Source: Paenibacillus hamazuiensis | Lineage (GTDB): Bacteria > Bacillota > Bacilli > Paenibacillales > NBRC-103111 | Assembly: GCF_023276405.1 (NCBI RefSeq) | Contig: NZ_JALRMO010000001.1 | Location: forward strand, 3,038,001-3,102,000 | Length of the DNA: 64,000 bases | Reading direction: 5' to 3' | Shown here: positions 27,774 to 36,479 of the stretch, piece by piece | How positions within the stretch are numbered: the first letter of the stretch is position 1 | Layout: each line of letters starts with the position of its first letter | Position numbers and translations under genes: made by a program | Notes under the pieces: model-generated | Told to the model about the DNA's origin: nothing | Seen by the model: only the letters and a program-made list of their open reading frames with translations | Database searches by the model: none

Positions 27774-28090
27774 TCGCGTACACCTCCGGTAGTTTCCCGA
27801 CACTTTTCCAACATTTGCGCGAAACCTTTATCGGTGACAGCGATGACGACGCGTTCCGCCTTGCCGATGCTCTGACCGAGTTCGTCCCTTGAGCCGAATT
27901 CCATGATCGGCACCCGATAAGACCTGCACTTGTCGTTCATCTTTTTGCGCGTATTGTCCGACGCGTCCTCCGCTACGATCACCAGTTTCGCATCGCCCGA
28001 TTTTACTGCAGCCATGACGCCTTCATCCCCGGTTACAAGTTTGCCGGCACGCATAGCCAGCCCCAAATTCGATAAAAATTTAGTCTTCAT
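27770..28090 (-). CDS. ylxQ: L7Ae/L30e-family RNA-binding protein YlxQ
   Basis: A 106-aa protein of the L7Ae family, which binds kink-turn RNA. It has [40 protein letters not shown] in its first half, typical for YlxQ between rnpM and infB. The C-terminal half is MinC-like in length with [16 protein letters not shown]. The exact target is unknown. Overlaps rnpM by 11 bases and infB by four. Confidence 0.92.
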   Translation of the reverse strand: MKTKFLSNLGLAMRAGKLVTGDEGVMAAVKSGDAKLVIVAEDASDNTRKKMNDKCRSYRVPIMEFGSRDELGQSIGKAERVVIAVTDKGFAQMLEKCRETTGGVRD

Positions 28091-28391
28091 CGTTCACCGT
28101 TTCTTTTTGGGCAATGAATTCATCTTCGACCCGGATAAAGTCCTGCTCTAACCTGTCATATATTTCAGAGCTGACCGCCGCTTTAAGAGCACGGTCGAAC
28201 GCTTTGCTTTTTTTCGCCAGCTTGAAGCATGATTGCTTACCGCACAGATAAGCGCCGCGTCCCGATTTTTTCCCCGTAAGATCGATCATGATTTCGTCCG
28301 TGGGCGTTTTAACCACGCGAATCAGTTCTTTTTTCGGCATCATTTCCTGACACGCCACGCATTTGCGGAGCGGTATTTTTCGTGGTTTCAT
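28080..28391 (-). CDS. rnpM: RNase P modulator RnpM (YlxR, DUF448)
   Basis: A 103-aa YlxR-fold protein; in B. subtilis YlxR was reported to bind and modulate RNase P RNA. CVACQEMMPKKELIRVV near the start and GRGAYLCGKQSCFKLAKK are the two conserved cysteine-containing segments. AGGTG lies 6 bases before ATG 28391; an in-frame extension to 28424 is not supported. It lies between nusA and ylxQ. Confidence 0.92.
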   Translation of the reverse strand: MKPRKIPLRKCVACQEMMPKKELIRVVKTPTDEIMIDLTGKKSGRGAYLCGKQSCFKLAKKSKAFDRALKAAVSSEIYDRLEQDFIRVEDEFIAQKETVNDED

Positions 28392-28426
28392 CGTTTTCAC
28401 CTGCCTAAGCAGCCAAAACTTCAAGG

Positions 28427-29524
28427 TCAGTCGATGCTGACCGAATCCTGGTGCATTTCTTCGCCGTACGTCTTCGGACGGCCGTATTCCTGCTCGGCTT
28501 GCGTTTCGCTCTTAATATCGATTTTCCAGCCGGTCAGCTTTGCGGCGAGGCGGGCGTTCTGTCCTTTAATGCCGATCGCAAGCGACAGCTGGTAATCCGG
28601 AACGATGACGCGGGCCATTTTTTCGTTTTCAAACACCTGCACCTCAAGCACCTTGGACGGGCTGAGTGCGTTGGCGACATACTCCTCGACGTTTTCCATC
28701 CACCGGACGATATCGATTTTCTCGCCTTTCAGCTCGTTTACGATCGTCTGCACGCGCACGCCTTTCGGGCCTACGCAGGAGCCGACCGGATCCACCTCTG
28801 TATTGCGGGAATGAACGGCGATTTTCGAGCGGAAGCCGGCCTCGCGCGCCACGGAGCGGATTTCCACGACGCCGTCGTAAATTTCCGGCACTTCGAGCTC
28901 AAACAGCCTTTTCAGCAAACCGGGATGTGTCCGGGACAAGATGATCTGCGGACCTTTGGTCGTATTTTCAACCTTGGTGATGTAGGCCTTGACGCGGTCC
29001 CCTTGCTTGAACTTATCGGTCGGCATCAGCTCGGTCAGCGGAAGCGCCGCCTCGATTTTGCCGAGATCGATGTACAGGTTGCGCTGATCCTGCCTTTGTA
29101 CGATCCCGTTGACGATATCTTCTTCCTTATCGACAAAAGCGTTATAAATAAGTCCGCGCTCGGCTTCGCGAATGCGCTGCGTAACGACCTGCTTGGCGGT
29201 TTGCGCCGCAATGCGGCCGAAATCGCGAGGCGTCACTTCGATTTCGACGATATCGTTCAGTTGGTAGTTTTGGTTGATTTCGCGCGCGGCCTGAACGGAA
29301 ATTTCCATTCTTGGATCGAGCACGTCTTCGACGACGGTTTTGCGGGCGTATACTTTAATAAGCCCGGTTTGACGGTTGATATCGACGCGCACGTTTTGCG
29401 CGGTGTTGAAGTTGCGCTTGTAGCTGGAGATGAGGGCCGCTTCGATCGCGTCGATCAATATATCCTTGGCGATCCCTTTCTCTCTTTCGATTTCCGACAG
29501 TGCTTCAATAAAATCCATGTTCAT
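28427..29524 (-). CDS. nusA: Transcription termination/antitermination factor NusA
   Basis: NusA binds RNA polymerase and nascent RNA and controls pausing and termination. The 365-aa product has the polymerase-binding N-terminal domain, an S1 domain (about 130-200), and two KH domains (VGSCVGPKGVRVQTIVNELKGEKIDIV; PDYQLSLAIGIKGQNARLAAKLTGWKIDIK). It ends soon after KH2, as in other Firmicutes. Start: ATG 29524 or ATG 29518 (MDFIEALSEIE); the GGGGGA site is 13 or more bases away, so neither start is ideally spaced. Confidence 0.95.
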   Translation of the reverse strand: MNMDFIEALSEIEREKGIAKDILIDAIEAALISSYKRNFNTAQNVRVDINRQTGLIKVYARKTVVEDVLDPRMEISVQAAREINQNYQLNDIVEIEVTPRDFGRIAAQTAKQVVTQRIREAERGLIYNAFVDKEEDIVNGIVQRQDQRNLYIDLGKIEAALPLTELMPTDKFKQGDRVKAYITKVENTTKGPQIILSRTHPGLLKRLFELEVPEIYDGVVEIRSVAREAGFRSKIAVHSRNTEVDPVGSCVGPKGVRVQTIVNELKGEKIDIVRWMENVEEYVANALSPSKVLEVQVFENEKMARVIVPDYQLSLAIGIKGQNARLAAKLTGWKIDIKSETQAEQEYGRPKTYGEEMHQDSVSID

Positions 29525-29571
29525 GTGGAATTCAAGTCCCCCTTTCAAAAAATGCGGCTTCGGTGCCGTCA

Positions 29572-30039
29572 TTAAAAAACGATCGCAAGTCTTGCACCGG
29601 CTACTTTGCCGACGGGAATCGCGTGCTTTTTCTTGCCGATTTCCACCACAAGCTCCTGCTCGTTATATTCGGCCAGCACGCCCTCAAATTCTTTCAGACC
29701 GCCCACCGGTTCATAGGTTGTAACAAACACATGGTGGCCGACCGCTTTTTGAAAATCCTGCGGCTTTTTGAGCGGGCGCTCCGCTCCGGGCGAAGACACT
29801 TCAAGGAAATAGGCGCTTTCGATCGGATCTTTCTCGTCCAGCTTCTCGCTCAAATATTCGCTGATGCGTCCGCAGTCATCGATGTCGATGCCTCCTTCCT
29901 TATCCACGAATACTCGCAGAAACCAGTTGCCGCCTTCCTTGACGTATTCGATATCGACGAGCTCAAACCCGTGCTGGTCCAAATACGGCTGCACGAGCGA
30001 CTCGACGATCGATTTGATTTGTTCTGTGCTCAAACGCAA
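29572..30039 (-). CDS. rimP: Ribosome maturation factor RimP
   Basis: RimP assists 30S assembly around S12. The 155-aa protein has the N-terminal alpha/beta domain (IVESLVQPYLDQHGFELVDIEYVKEGGNWFLRVFVDKEGGI) with the DDCGRISEYLSEKLD and YFLEVSSPGAERPLKKPQDF signatures and a C-terminal Sm-like domain. First gene of the nusA-infB operon, with a promoter and leader hairpin upstream. Confidence 0.96.
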   Translation of the reverse strand: MRLSTEQIKSIVESLVQPYLDQHGFELVDIEYVKEGGNWFLRVFVDKEGGIDIDDCGRISEYLSEKLDEKDPIESAYFLEVSSPGAERPLKKPQDFQKAVGHHVFVTTYEPVGGLKEFEGVLAEYNEQELVVEIGKKKHAIPVGKVAGARLAIVF

Positions 30040-30081
30040 ATGACCTCCTGTAATAGGTGTTTATGTGTATACAAAATGTAA

Positions 30082-30101
30082 AGAGTGGGTTTCCCCACTC
30101 T
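30082..30101 (-). promoter_or_regulatory. Leader hairpin with GAAA tetraloop before rimP
   Basis: On the minus strand AGAGTGGG-GAAA-CCCACTCT is a perfect 8-base stem with a GNRA loop, 40-60 bases into the rimP operon transcript. Only TTTAC follows, so it is unlikely to be a full terminator; it may protect the 5' end or serve as a binding site. Confidence 0.6.
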
Positions 30102-30140
30102 CTGACGTCAGCGTGATATTAATCATTATTACCAAAAAAA

Positions 30141-30169
30141 ATTATACCATAACAATTGTTGGCATACAA
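30141..30169 (-). promoter_or_regulatory. Sigma-A promoter of the rimP-nusA-infB-ribF operon
   Basis: TTGTAT (30169-30164) and TATAAT (30146-30141) on the minus strand have a 17-base spacer. The spacer contains the perfect palindrome AACAATTGTT, a possible operator. Confidence 0.75.
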
Positions 30170-30201
30170 TAGGGAAATTGCATGGAATCCTCCCTGATCT
30201 G

Positions 30202-30436
30202 TAAAGCGTGTCCGCCGTAGGTTTTGCGACAGCAAAACCACGGCAGACATACGCGAGCCAGAGGCACGAATTATCTCATAGATTCTACGCTCCCAAAGTT
30301 AAGCGTGTCCGGTATAGGATTTTTTGCGTGAAAGCAAAAAATCCATGCCGGACAAACGCGACCTAGTAGCGAGCACTCCCTCCATAAGGGCGGGTCCAGG
30401 GCGCAAGCGCCTGGGGTCCCCCTGTCAGGGGGATTT
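30202..30436 (-). repeat. Dispersed hairpin element, copy E (opposite orientation)
   Basis: Read on the minus strand it has the same order as copies C and D: AAATCCCCC-tgaca-GGGGGACCCC; CCAGGCGC-tt-GCGCCCTGG; ACCCGCC; CGCTACTAGGTCGCGTTT; hairpin 1 at 30307-30353 (arm GTCCGGCATGGATTTTTTGC, loop TTTCAC); linker GTGCCTCTGGCTCGCG; hairpin 2 at 30210-30248 (loop TGTC); ACGCTTTAC. Its arms differ from C and D with compensating changes. It lies between polC and the rimP promoter. Confidence 0.85.
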
Positions 30437-30506
30437 GATGGGAAAATAGACGATGGCGCCCATTTTCATTCCCCATTGTGACGCTCGGTCATCTTGTTTA
30501 GGGGGT

Positions 30507-33500
30507 CTAAAACAACGACAATTGATTCGACTCCGGTAAACCGCGGAAGCAGCCCATTTGGGTAAGCAGCTCGACGATCGTTTTCGAAGCTTTACTGCGC
30601 TGCTGGAAATCTTCGATCGACAGGAACGGGCCATCGTCTTTGGCGGCGGCGATGCTTTTCGCCGCGTTTTCGCCGATGCCGGCGACCGCCGAAAACGGCG
30701 GGATAAGCGAGTCGCCGTCGACGAGAAATTTCGTCGCATGCGATTTGTACAGATCGAGCGGCTTGAAGCTGAAACCGCGGGCGGTCATCTCAAGCGCCAT
30801 CTCGAGGATCGACACCATCGCTTTTTCTTTCGGAGTCGCCTGGAATGCCTTTTCCTCGATCTCAAGCAGCCGCTTCAAGATGGCGTCATAGCCTTGGCAC
30901 AGCGTCTCGAGCTCGAAATCGGTCGCCCGCACGCTGAAGTAGGTCGCGTAAAATTCAATCGGATGATACAGCTTGAAGTAGGCGGTGCGCACCGCGGATA
31001 TGACGTAAGCGGCGGCGTGCGCCTTCGGGAACATGTACTGGATTTTCTCACACGAATCGATGTACCATTGCGGCACTTTGCACTTCTTCATTTCTTCCTT
31101 CCACTCGTCGGTGAGACCTTTACCCTTACGTACGCTTTCCGTAATTTTAAACGCCAGCGCGGCGTCCATTCCCGCTTTATAGATCAAATACAGCATGATG
31201 TCGTCGCGGCAGCCGATAACCGTTTTGATCGTACAGATGCCTTTCTTGATCAGCTCTTGAGCGTTATCGAGCCAAACACCGGTACCATGGGACAGACCCG
31301 ATATTTGCAGCAGGTCGGCAAAGCTGGACGGCTGCGCCTCTTCAAGCATTTGCCGCACGAACTTCGTACCCATCTCCGGCACGCCGTATGTCGCCACAGG
31401 AGTGCGGATCTGCTCCGGCGTGACTCCGAGAGCCTCTACCGAGTTAAACATGCTCATAACCTTCGGGTCGTTCATCGGGATCGTCGTCGGATCGACCCCT
31501 GTCAAATCCTGCAGCATCCGCATCATCGTCGGATCATCGTGACCGAGTATATCGAGCTTGAGCAGGTTCGCATCAAACGCGTGGTAATCGAAATGCGTCG
31601 TCTTCCAATCGGCGCTCGTATCGTCCGCCGGATACTGGACCGGCGTGATGTCGTCCACCTCGATGTAATCCGGCACGACGACGATCCCTCCCGGGTGCTG
31701 ACCCGTGCTCCGCTTGACGCCGGTGCATCCCAAGGCGAGCCGGTTCAGCTCCGCCCCGCGCCACTTCTTGCCTTGGTCTTCCTCGTATTTTTTCACGAAG
31801 CCAAACGCCGTCTTTTCCGCCACCGTACCGATCGTACCGGCGCGGAATACGCTTTTTTCGCCGAACAGCACCTTCGTATAGTTATGCGCATGAGGCTGGT
31901 ATTCGCCGGAAAAGTTAAGGTCGATATCGGGCACCTTGTCGCCCTTAAAGCCCAGGAACGTCTCGAACGGAATGTCCTGCCCGTCGCCTTTCAGCCTGCT
32001 GCCGCACTTCGGACAATCTTTATCCGGCAGGTCGAAGCCGGAAGGAACCGACCCGTCGAGAAACCATTCGGCATATTGGCAATCTTTGCATAAATAATGC
32101 GGCGGCAGCGGGTTAACCTCGGAGATGCCGAGGAACATTGCGACGACGGACGAGCCGACCGATCCCCGCGAGCCGACGAGATAACCGTCCTCATTGGACT
32201 TTTTCACAAGCCGCTCGGAAATCAAATAGTTCGCCGAGAAGCCGTATTTGATAATCGGCACGAGTTCTTTTTCCAGCCGGGCGGTCACAACCTCCGGCAG
32301 CTCCTCGCCGTACATCCGCTTGGCGGTATCGTAGCACTTCGTGCGGATTTCCTCTTCGGCACCCTCGATAATCGGCGTAAACAGCTTGGAAGGGAACAGC
32401 TCGATTTCCTCGAACTCATCCGCCAGCTCGCTCGTGTTTTTCACGACGACTTCATAGGCTTTGTCTTTGCCCAGGTGCGCGAATTCCTCCAGCATCTCCT
32501 TCGTCGTGCGAAAATGCACGTCCGGCTTGCGAATTTCCTTCAGCGGGCTGAAGCCGGTGATGCCGTGGATCGTGATGTCGCGGAATATTTTTTCCCGCGG
32601 ATGCAGGTAATGCACGTTGCCGGTAGCGATCACCCGCTTGTTCAGCTTGTAGCCGATCTCGCAGATGCGGCGGTTCGTTTCCTCCAGCTGCTCCTTGCTG
32701 CCGACGAGCCCTTTTTCCACAAGATGCATGTTGACGCAAACGGGCTGTATTTCCAGCACATCATAAAACTCCGCCACCTGCTCGGCTTCCTCGACCGATT
32801 TGTTCAACACCGTCTCATAAAATTCGCCTTTCTCGCAGCCCGATGCGATGAGTAGCCCTTCGCGCATCTCCTGCAGCTTGCTTTTCGGAATACAAGCGAC
32901 TCGGTGGAAATATTGGGTATGTGAAAGCGAGATGAGCTTGAACAGGTTTTTCTTGCCGATCGCGTTTTTTGCATAAATGCAGCAGTGGAACGGACGCTGG
33001 TTGGTCAAATCTTTGCCGACGTTATCGTTAAGGCGGTTTAGATTGACGATGCCGCGGTCCGCCGCTTCCTTGATCAGATGGAACAACACGTGGCCGAGCG
33101 CAATCGAGTCGTCGATGGCTCGGTGGTGGTTATCCAGGCTGACCTTGAATTTATCGGTGAGCGTGTTCAGACGGTGGTTTTTCATCGACGGAAACAGGAA
33201 ACGCGCCAGCTCCAGCGTATCGAGCACCGGATTGGTGACCTCCGGCAGCCCGAGCTGCTTCAGGTTGGCTTGAATAAAGCCGATGTCGAAACGGGCATTG
33301 TGCGCCACAAGCACCGCATCGCCGACAAACTCGATAAATTCGGGCAGCTTGTCTTTGAGCTCGGGCGCGCCGCGCACCATATCGTCGGTAATGTTCGTCA
33401 GCTGCTGAATGTTGTAAGGTATTTTTTCATGCGGATCGATAAACGTCGCGAAGCGGTCGATTTCTTTGCCGTCCTGCATTTTAACGCCGGCGAGCTCGAT

Positions 33501-34814
33501 GATCTTGTTGCTGGTCACCGACAAACCGGTCGTCTCGATGTCGAAAATGACGTACGTCCCTTCGCGGATGTCCATATCGACCGGGTTCAGCACGATCGGG
33601 ACCGCGTCATTGACCACATTCGCTTCCACGCCGTAAATCACTTTGATGCCGTATTTATGCGCAGCATGGTTGGCCTCCGGGAACGACTGAACGCCGCCGT
33701 GGTCGGTGATCGCGATCGCTTTATGCCCCCATTTGGCAGCGGTTTTGATGTACTGATCGACCGGCGTAACCGCGTCCATCGTGCTCATTGTCGTATGCAG
33801 ATGAAATTCGACGCGTTTTTCCTCGGCATCGTCTTTACGGTCCGGCGGGGCTACCACCTCATTGAGATCGGACGGGATCATCACAAGCTCAGGCACCTGC
33901 ATGAACCGGTCGTACTCGACGCGGCCGCGCACCTTAACCCACTTGCCGTTGGCCAGCAAGCTTAAAATCTTCAAATCTTCCTTTGTTTTAGCGAAGCATT
34001 TCATCATCAATGAATCGGTAAAATCCGTTATGTTAAAAGTAAACAGCGTGCTGCCGTTTCTCAGCTCTTTCGATTCCAGGCCGAACACCATACCCTGCAG
34101 GACGACCTTCTTCTCCTCGTCCTTGATTTCTTGCAGCGGCACAGGCGGATCTTTGATTTCATAGCCGATCATCAGTTTCAGGTCGGCCTCCGGCAAACTC
34201 TCCTCCTCCGGCTCGCTGAAGCTCGATGTCATGATGACCTGCGAAACTTCTTTCTCTTCTTCTTCGATCTGCTTGGCGAACTGCTCGAACACCTCTTCGG
34301 TCGACGTGTTCACCGCCAAACGAATCTGGTAATCAAGCGAAAAATATTTGCTATAAAATGTATGAATGAATTGCTGAATGTTTTTCTTCTTCGCGAGCTC
34401 AAGGCCGATCTGGTCGAGCAGCAGCAGCGTGATGACGTTCCCCTGCGCCTCGATTTTCGCCTTCATGAGCCAGCCGTTGACGGAAACCGGCTCGCGCTGA
34501 ATCCATTCGAGAAACAAACCCCAATACTGCTCGGCGACCGCCGCGCGGTCCACCTCTTCGGTAAACTGCAAAATAAAATGAATTTTCGCGATATGAGTGA
34601 ACTTGTCGCGGATCATTCGGCAAAAGCTGAGGTACACGTCTTGAGGAACAATTGTGTTTTTAACGATGTAAAACGTCCAATCTTTGTTTTTCCGGCTGAC
34701 TTCCACCTTATCGATATAACCGTCCGAGAAAAATGAATCGATCACTTCGGAAGGAACCTGCGAGTGCTTCATCAGCATCTCGAAACGCTCCCGTTTGACA
34801 GCCAAGTTGCTCAT
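30507..34814 (-). CDS. polC: DNA polymerase III alpha subunit, PolC type
   Basis: The replicative polymerase of low-GC Gram-positives, with built-in proofreading. The 1435-aa protein has an OB domain (about 230-320), PHP parts (EFHLHTTMSTMDAV near 335), the inserted DEDD exonuclease (YVIFDIETTGL near 423, with ahnARFDIGFIQ), a zinc site (CKDCQ near 908 and CPKCG), the catalytic DIDLNFSG near 963 and the C-terminal beta-clamp-binding region. The ATG at 34814 is 6 bases after GGAGAGG. Its length matches the B. subtilis enzyme. It lies between proS and rimP as in Bacilli. No T-run terminator follows; repeat copy E is immediately downstream. Confidence 0.97.
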   Translation of the reverse strand: MSNLAVKRERFEMLMKHSQVPSEVIDSFFSDGYIDKVEVSRKNKDWTFYIVKNTIVPQDVYLSFCRMIRDKFTHIAKIHFILQFTEEVDRAAVAEQYWGLFLEWIQREPVSVNGWLMKAKIEAQGNVITLLLLDQIGLELAKKKNIQQFIHTFYSKYFSLDYQIRLAVNTSTEEVFEQFAKQIEEEEKEVSQVIMTSSFSEPEEESLPEADLKLMIGYEIKDPPVPLQEIKDEEKKVVLQGMVFGLESKELRNGSTLFTFNITDFTDSLMMKCFAKTKEDLKILSLLANGKWVKVRGRVEYDRFMQVPELVMIPSDLNEVVAPPDRKDDAEEKRVEFHLHTTMSTMDAVTPVDQYIKTAAKWGHKAIAITDHGGVQSFPEANHAAHKYGIKVIYGVEANVVNDAVPIVLNPVDMDIREGTYVIFDIETTGLSVTSNKIIELAGVKMQDGKEIDRFATFIDPHEKIPYNIQQLTNITDDMVRGAPELKDKLPEFIEFVGDAVLVAHNARFDIGFIQANLKQLGLPEVTNPVLDTLELARFLFPSMKNHRLNTLTDKFKVSLDNHHRAIDDSIALGHVLFHLIKEAADRGIVNLNRLNDNVGKDLTNQRPFHCCIYAKNAIGKKNLFKLISLSHTQYFHRVACIPKSKLQEMREGLLIASGCEKGEFYETVLNKSVEEAEQVAEFYDVLEIQPVCVNMHLVEKGLVGSKEQLEETNRRICEIGYKLNKRVIATGNVHYLHPREKIFRDITIHGITGFSPLKEIRKPDVHFRTTKEMLEEFAHLGKDKAYEVVVKNTSELADEFEEIELFPSKLFTPIIEGAEEEIRTKCYDTAKRMYGEELPEVVTARLEKELVPIIKYGFSANYLISERLVKKSNEDGYLVGSRGSVGSSVVAMFLGISEVNPLPPHYLCKDCQYAEWFLDGSVPSGFDLPDKDCPKCGSRLKGDGQDIPFETFLGFKGDKVPDIDLNFSGEYQPHAHNYTKVLFGEKSVFRAGTIGTVAEKTAFGFVKKYEEDQGKKWRGAELNRLALGCTGVKRSTGQHPGGIVVVPDYIEVDDITPVQYPADDTSADWKTTHFDYHAFDANLLKLDILGHDDPTMMRMLQDLTGVDPTTIPMNDPKVMSMFNSVEALGVTPEQIRTPVATYGVPEMGTKFVRQMLEEAQPSSFADLLQISGLSHGTGVWLDNAQELIKKGICTIKTVIGCRDDIMLYLIYKAGMDAALAFKITESVRKGKGLTDEWKEEMKKCKVPQWYIDSCEKIQYMFPKAHAAAYVISAVRTAYFKLYHPIEFYATYFSVRATDFELETLCQGYDAILKRLLEIEEKAFQATPKEKAMVSILEMALEMTARGFSFKPLDLYKSHATKFLVDGDSLIPPFSAVAGIGENAAKSIAAAKDDGPFLSIEDFQQRSKASKTIVELLTQMGCFRGLPESNQLSLF

Positions 34815-34902
34815 GCATGTCCTCTCCCCTTTTAAACAATCCCCCAAAAGTGACGCCAGCCTTTGCAGCGTAGTCCGGGTACTTTCGAGGGAGCCCCCGT
34901 AT

Positions 34903-35024
34903 TAAAAACAAAAAGGGCTGAAGACCCGGCGATCGACGAAAACCGAGGGCGAATCGTTCTTTGATTGAAGAGGAACGATCCGCACCTGCAGCGATCCGTT
35001 TTCACCGGACTTTAAGCCCTTTTA
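34903..35024 (-). terminator. Long branched hairpin terminator between proS and polC
   Basis: Starting at the proS stop, AAAAGGGCT...AAG.CCGG pairs with CCGGG.CTTC.AGCCCTTTT about 90 bases later and ends in TTTTTGTTTTT. The interior holds another hairpin (GATCGTTC ... GAACGAT). The stem base overlaps the proS stop codon. It is larger than a usual terminator and could also act as a polC leader. Confidence 0.75.
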
Positions 35025-36473
35025 ATACGCCCGGCCAAAAACGACCGTGTGCTCGGCCTGTTCCCCGCAGACCAAACATTTTGATTTATGCTCCGCCGGC
35101 TCGAAAGGTATATTCCGGCTCGTAGCACCGGTTTCTTCCTTCACCTGCGCTTCGCAGGCTGCGGAACCGCACCAACCGGCAAGCAGGAAGCCGCGCTTTT
35201 CGTCAAGGAATTGCTTCATCTCGTCGAGCGAATCGACGGAGCCGAAGTGTTCGTCGCGGAACTGCTTCGCCCGCTCGAACATTTGCTGATGAATCTCCTC
35301 CAGCATCTTTTGGACTTCGGATACGAAATCAGCTTGAGCGACGACGCGTTTTTCCCCGCTGATTCGGGAAACAAGCACGACTTGTCCGTTTTCCATATCG
35401 CGCGGCCCGAGCTCGACGCGAACCGGTACGCCGCGCATCTCGTATTCGTTGAACTTCCATCCCGGGCTCTGATCGCGGTCGTCCACTTTGACGCGGATGC
35501 CGGCTTTTTTGAGCTGAAAGAACAGCTCGTCCGTTTTGGCCAGCACCTGCTCCCTCGTCTTCGGAGGGCCGATCGGGATGATCACCACTTGCGTCGGCGC
35601 CACCTTCGGCGGCAATGCGAGACCGCGGTCGTCGCCGTGCACCATGATGAGTGCGCCGATCAGGCGTGTGCTGACCCCCCAAGAGGTCGTATGGCAGTAT
35701 TGATGCTGATTTTCGCGATCAAGATACTTGATATCGAACGCTACGGCGAAATTCGTTCCCAAATAATGCGACGTTCCCGCCTGCACCGCCTTACCGTCCT
35801 TCATCATCGCTTCGATCGAGTATGTATCGACGGCGCCGGCGAATTTTTCCGACGGCGTCTTTTGCCCCATGATGACCGGAATCGCTAAATAGTTCTCGGC
35901 AAAATCGCGGTAAATCTCCAGCATTTGCATCGTTTCGCGGCGCGCATCCGCCTCGTCCTCGTGCGCCGTGTGGCCTTCCTGCCACAAAAATTCGCTTGTC
36001 CGCAAAAACGGCTGGGTCCTCTTTTCCCAACGCACCACATTGGCCCACTGGTTGATAAGCACCGGCAAATCGCGGTACGAATTGATCCATTCGGAATACA
36101 TATGACCGATCATCGTTTCCGATGTCGGGCGGATCGCCAGGCGCTCCTCAAGCTTCTCCCCGCCCGCCTCGGTTACCCAAGGCAGCTCGGGATTAAAGCC
36201 TTCCACATGCTCCTTCTCCTTCTGGAAGAAGCTCTCCGGAATAAACATCGGGAAATAGGCGTTGCGGTGTCCCGTCTCTTTAAATCTAGCATCCAATTCC
36301 TTTTGGATCAATTCCCAAATTTCGTAACCGTCCGGCTTGAACACGATACAGCCTCGAACCGGGGAGTAACTCATCAGGTCGGCTTTTTTGATCACATCGA
36401 TATACCAGCGGGAAAAGTCTTCGCTCTGCGGCGTAATTTCCTTTACAAACTGCTTATCCTTTTCGCTTGCCAT
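35022..36473 (-). CDS. proS: Prolyl-tRNA synthetase, archaeal/eukaryotic-like type
   Basis: It charges tRNA-Pro. The 483-aa product has the class II core with motif 2 (VVRWEKRTQPFLRTSEFLWQEGHTAH) and motif 3 (GALIMVHGDDRGLALPPKVAPTQVVIIP), the anticodon-binding domain, and a C-terminal extension with paired cysteines (WCGSAACE and KCLVCGE) ending in Tyr. The 180-residue editing insertion of the bacterial ProRS is absent. This is the shorter ProS type 3, occupying the place where B. subtilis has the bacterial type. The likely start is ATG 36473; a TTG at 36479 is also possible. It follows rseP by 6 bases, probably as one operon. Confidence 0.94.
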   Translation of the reverse strand: MASEKDKQFVKEITPQSEDFSRWYIDVIKKADLMSYSPVRGCIVFKPDGYEIWELIQKELDARFKETGHRNAYFPMFIPESFFQKEKEHVEGFNPELPWVTEAGGEKLEERLAIRPTSETMIGHMYSEWINSYRDLPVLINQWANVVRWEKRTQPFLRTSEFLWQEGHTAHEDEADARRETMQMLEIYRDFAENYLAIPVIMGQKTPSEKFAGAVDTYSIEAMMKDGKAVQAGTSHYLGTNFAVAFDIKYLDRENQHQYCHTTSWGVSTRLIGALIMVHGDDRGLALPPKVAPTQVVIIPIGPPKTREQVLAKTDELFFQLKKAGIRVKVDDRDQSPGWKFNEYEMRGVPVRVELGPRDMENGQVVLVSRISGEKRVVAQADFVSEVQKMLEEIHQQMFERAKQFRDEHFGSVDSLDEMKQFLDEKRGFLLAGWCGSAACEAQVKEETGATSRNIPFEPAEHKSKCLVCGEQAEHTVVFGRAY

Positions 36474-36479
36474 CCGCAA

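Noticed and set aside
30558-32093. Long plus-strand frame opposite polC (and similar frames opposite nusA, pnp, proS)
   Set aside because: Shadow of a high-GC third position in the minus-strand gene; no ribosome site or family match.
34848-35021. T-box or amino-acid riboswitch linked to proS
   Set aside because: The structured region lies downstream of proS, not upstream, and I see no T-box sequence (TGGNACC). proS follows rseP with 6 bases between.
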